NCBI RefSeq assembly: GCF_026278245.1
Contig: NZ_CP111079.1
Coordinates: 4,354,501 to 4,418,500, forward strand
Direction: 5' to 3'
Length of the DNA: 64,000 nucleotides
Source: Pontibacter kalidii
GTDB lineage: Bacteria > Bacteroidota > Bacteroidia > Cytophagales > Hymenobacteraceae
Shown: positions 61,782 through 64,000 of the stretch, one piece after another
Numbering within the stretch: the stretch's first letter is position 1
How the letters are laid out: every line of letters begins with the position of its first letter
Position numbers and translations under genes: made by a program
The notes under the pieces: model-generated
What the model was told of the DNA's origin: nothing
Database searches by the model: none
What the model saw: only the letters and a program-made list of their open reading frames with translations

Positions 61782-62015
61782 TAATTGTCTTAAAGCACCA
61801 CATTAAAATTTCTTACGACAGTTACCTTAACTGCCCCAAAATTCAGCAAACTCACCTGATAGCCTTGCTAGCAGGAGCTTACCTGCTGGCTAAAGATAGC
61901 AGGTCGATTTTAATTATCTCGTAAAAACCAATACGCACGCACGATCAAAAATGCTTCGTGCGGGAGCTAGGGTTGAACAGATAGTTCGTTGTTCTGGGGC
62001 GAATAACTGGTTTTC

Positions 62016-63296
62016 TTAGGATTGGCCTTCCAGGCAATCGTGTAAAATCTCAGAGAAGCGGTATACTTCCTCAAAGCTGTTGTAGAGTGGGGTAGGGGCC
62101 ACGCGGATTACGTTTGGCTCGCGATAATCCACTATGATACCGGCCTCCATCAACTTGTCGAACAACAGGCGGGAGTTCTTTTTTACGAGCAGCGATATCT
62201 GGCAGCCCCGGGCCTGCGGGTCGCGCGGTGTGATCATCTCCAGCACCTCCTGGCCCACATGCACATCGTTGATCAGGTACTCCAGGTAACCGGTCAGCTT
62301 TTCGCTTTTAGCGCGCAGGGCCTCCATGCCGCCAGCCTCATCCACCAGCGCCAGCGCGGCGCGGTGCACCGCCATCGGCAGGATCTGCGCGTTGCTCAGC
62401 TGCCAGCCCGCTGCGCCGGGCATTGGCTTGAAGCCTTTCTGCATTCTAAAGCGCTCCTGCGCATCGTGGCCCCACCAGCCGGCAAACCGTGGAATGCCTG
62501 GATCGTTGCCATGGCGCTCGTGCACATATACGCCGGAGGTACCGCCCGGGCCTGAGTTGAGATATTTGTAAGTGCACCACACGGCAAAGTCCACGTCCCA
62601 GTTGTGCAGGTGCAGCGGCACGTTGCCGGCGGCATGCGCCAGGTCGAAACCTACGAATGCGCCCACCTCATGGCCCGCTTGGGTGATGGCAGCCATGTCG
62701 AACACCTGCCCAGTGTAGTAGTTAATGCCGCCCATCATCACCAGCGCCAGCTCCTCGCCGTGTTGCTTTATACTTGCCAGGATGTCCTCGGTGCGCAGGG
62801 TGTGCTCGCCTTCTCTCGGGAAAAGCTCCACAATGGCCTCTCCCGGAGTATAGCCATGGAACTTCACCTGCGTCTCCAGCGCATACTGGTCCGAGGGGAA
62901 AGCGCCGCCCTCCGTGATGATCTTGAACCGCTTGCCCTCCGGGCGGTAAAACGACACCAGCATCAGGTGCAGGTTAACAGTCAGCTGGTTCATCACCACC
63001 ACCTCGCTCTCTTTGGCGCCCACCACACGGGCAGTTGCCGGAGCCAACAGCTCGTGGTAGTTAAACCAAGGCTCCTCACCTTTAAAGTGCCCCTCCACAG
63101 CCAGGTTGGCCCACTTATACATTTCGTTGTCGATGTACATCTGCGCCGATTTGGGCTGCAGCCCCAGCGAGTTGCCGCAGAAGTAGATGGCGTCCTGTTT
63201 GTTTACCTGCGGAAAATAGAAGCGGTCCCGGAAGTGGAATAAGGGATCCTGGCGGTCTTGCTCCTGTGCAAAGGCAAGCGTATTTTGATAGTTCAT
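62016..63296 (-). CDS. kynU: Kynureninase
   Basis: A PLP enzyme cleaving 3-hydroxykynurenine to 3-hydroxyanthranilate and alanine. It has 426 residues. Landmarks are AIYFCGNSLGLQPKSA, EGHFKGEEPWFNYHE, the PLP Asp in GFDLAHAAGNVPL, the Schiff-base Lys in VWCTYKYLNSGPGG, and PRFAGWWGHDAQERFRM. The C-terminal part is complete (DYREPNVIRVAPTPLYNS). With kmo at 50804 and haaO at 45349 it supplies consecutive steps, though 9-11 kb of ion transporter genes separate it from kmo. Confidence 0.97.
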   Translation of the reverse strand: MNYQNTLAFAQEQDRQDPLFHFRDRFYFPQVNKQDAIYFCGNSLGLQPKSAQMYIDNEMYKWANLAVEGHFKGEEPWFNYHELLAPATARVVGAKESEVVVMNQLTVNLHLMLVSFYRPEGKRFKIITEGGAFPSDQYALETQVKFHGYTPGEAIVELFPREGEHTLRTEDILASIKQHGEELALVMMGGINYYTGQVFDMAAITQAGHEVGAFVGFDLAHAAGNVPLHLHNWDVDFAVWCTYKYLNSGPGGTSGVYVHERHGNDPGIPRFAGWWGHDAQERFRMQKGFKPMPGAAGWQLSNAQILPMAVHRAALALVDEAGGMEALRAKSEKLTGYLEYLINDVHVGQEVLEMITPRDPQARGCQISLLVKKNSRLLFDKLMEAGIIVDYREPNVIRVAPTPLYNSFEEVYRFSEILHDCLEGQS

Positions 63297-63485
63297 GGTG
63301 TGCGGTTTATACTGGAGGCTAACGGAGCAGCCTGGTTTATACTTTGTTTTCAGCGTAAGTTACGCATTTGGGGAGGAAAATGCGCAGGGTATAAAGTGAG
63401 AGAGAGCTTTGGTGCACCGGCTTTAGCAAATGTACAGCCGGCCTCTTTTTAAATGTTTGCCGCTGCTAAGGGTTGAACCGAAAAG

Positions 63486-64000
63486 CTATTTTTTACTCAC
63501 ACAGTATCCTACAGACAGCTGAAACACCTGATTCTTGGCCCCAATGATATCCACCAGCCCTATATGGTGGCGCAGGCTGAAAGTGGCTTTGCTTTCATTG
63601 CCAAATGAGAGCCCATAGACCAGGCAGTAATCTTTGCCTTCCATTTGTGGGCGGGAATCAATGGCTTCGTACTCGTAACGCTGGTCCAGCAGCAAACCAG
63701 CGTAGGCGCCCCCTTGCAGGCTTACATTCGGTGCAACAAAAACTTTTGCCGTAACAGGCACATTAAGGTAATGCAGCAGCAGGTGTCCACGCTCCAGCTC
63801 CGCGCCTTGGAACGAATACTGCGCTTCTACCTGGACTCCCACCTTGTCGCTCTGCATGGTCAGATAGTAGATGCCGGCATGGCCGCCTAACTGTGCACCC
63901 TGCCAAGGACCATCTTTCAAGGCGATGGTAGTAAGGCTAGGGCCAATTTTAACGCTGGTAAAGCTCTGGTTGGGAGATGGTGCCTGAGGCGCATTCTCCT
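63486..64000 (-). CDS. PorT-like outer-membrane beta-barrel (N-terminus beyond window)
   Basis: About 170 C-terminal residues of an outer-membrane barrel of the Bacteroidota porin-family/OMP_b-brl_2 type. The visible frame runs in from the window edge with VKIGPSLTTIALKDGPWQ. Alternating strands follow: VGVQVEAQYSFQGAEL, HLLLHYLNVPVTAKVF (the LNVP turn is characteristic of this group), SLQGGAYAGLLLDQRYE and FSLRHHIGLVDI. The end is VFQLSVGYCVSKK. The start lies past 64000. Its cargo or function is unknown. The next gene on this strand is kynU, 190 bp downstream. Confidence 0.75.
   Translation of the reverse strand, partial: ENAPQAPSPNQSFTSVKIGPSLTTIALKDGPWQGAQLGGHAGIYYLTMQSDKVGVQVEAQYSFQGAELERGHLLLHYLNVPVTAKVFVAPNVSLQGGAYAGLLLDQRYEYEAIDSRPQMEGKDYCLVYGLSFGNESKATFSLRHHIGLVDIIGAKNQVFQLSVGYCVSKK

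Overview
The window looks like a chromosomal segment of a Bacteroidota, most probably a Cytophagales/Hymenobacteraceae member of the Pontibacter type. This is an inference. It rests on the gene families seen (short type-3 prolyl-tRNA synthetase, NfeD-FloA pair, FadL/OmpP1-like and PorT-like barrels, Bacteroidota-style lipoproteins), on -7 promoter boxes of the form TAnnTTTG, on the near absence of Shine-Dalgarno sequences, and on a base composition a little above 50% GC. No rRNA, tRNA, CRISPR array, integrase or transposase gene was recognised.

Layout. 0-7.7 kb: a truncated MscS channel, an amino-acid dehydrogenase, a doubly frameshifted anmK, an ArsR regulator, hemA, an orphan histidine kinase and a FemAB-like acyltransferase. 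7.8-19.4 kb: NhaC-type antiporter with a secreted N-terminal domain, EamA transporter, dusB, CPBP protease, cdsA, a second glutamate-type dehydrogenase, psd, msrC, and the divergent ribD/prmC pair. 19.6-24.9 kb: a five-gene nucleotide-sugar operon (UDP-HexNAc dehydrogenase, galE-like, rfbB, UDP-HexNAc epimerase, rfbA). 25.0-26.6 kb: two AT-richer genes, one HEPN-like and one Sel1-repeat. 26.6-42.9 kb: chromate transporter, 2OG oxygenase, lipoproteins, floA/nfeD, proS, a low-complexity lipoprotein, an outer-membrane barrel, a DPP IV peptidase, a small alarmone synthetase, a CLC channel and a YcxB-like protein.

42.9-63.3 kb carries most of an aerobic kynurenine pathway: kmo (kynurenine to 3-hydroxykynurenine), kynU (to 3-hydroxyanthranilate), haaO (to aminocarboxymuconate semialdehyde), ACMSD (decarboxylation) and an aldehyde dehydrogenase of the aminomuconate-semialdehyde type. 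An SDR-fold protein lacking the normal catalytic Tyr/Lys sits in the same divergent gene block. Tryptophan dioxygenase and formamidase are not in the window. Between kmo and kynU lies an ion-homeostasis block: CPA1, AGCS symporter, MscS, CPA2 with RCK_C domains and a NhaP2-like antiporter. Together with NhaC, CLC and the first MscS this suggests a life with changing salt or pH.

The most unusual signals are not genes. The heptamer AAGTATA/TATACTT is strongly over-represented in coding and non-coding DNA, and in several genes the stop codon lies inside AAGTATAA. The long intergenic gaps (10.8-11.3, 16.3-16.7, 36.6-37.4, 42.0-42.3 and 47.6-48.4 kb) are mosaics of dispersed repeats. These include a collinear, apparently non-coding element present at 36.9-37.1 and 47.9-48.1 kb, a MITE-like inverted repeat, large inverted copies of a 45-bp repeat, GTTAGA-type minisatellites and several perfect palindromes.
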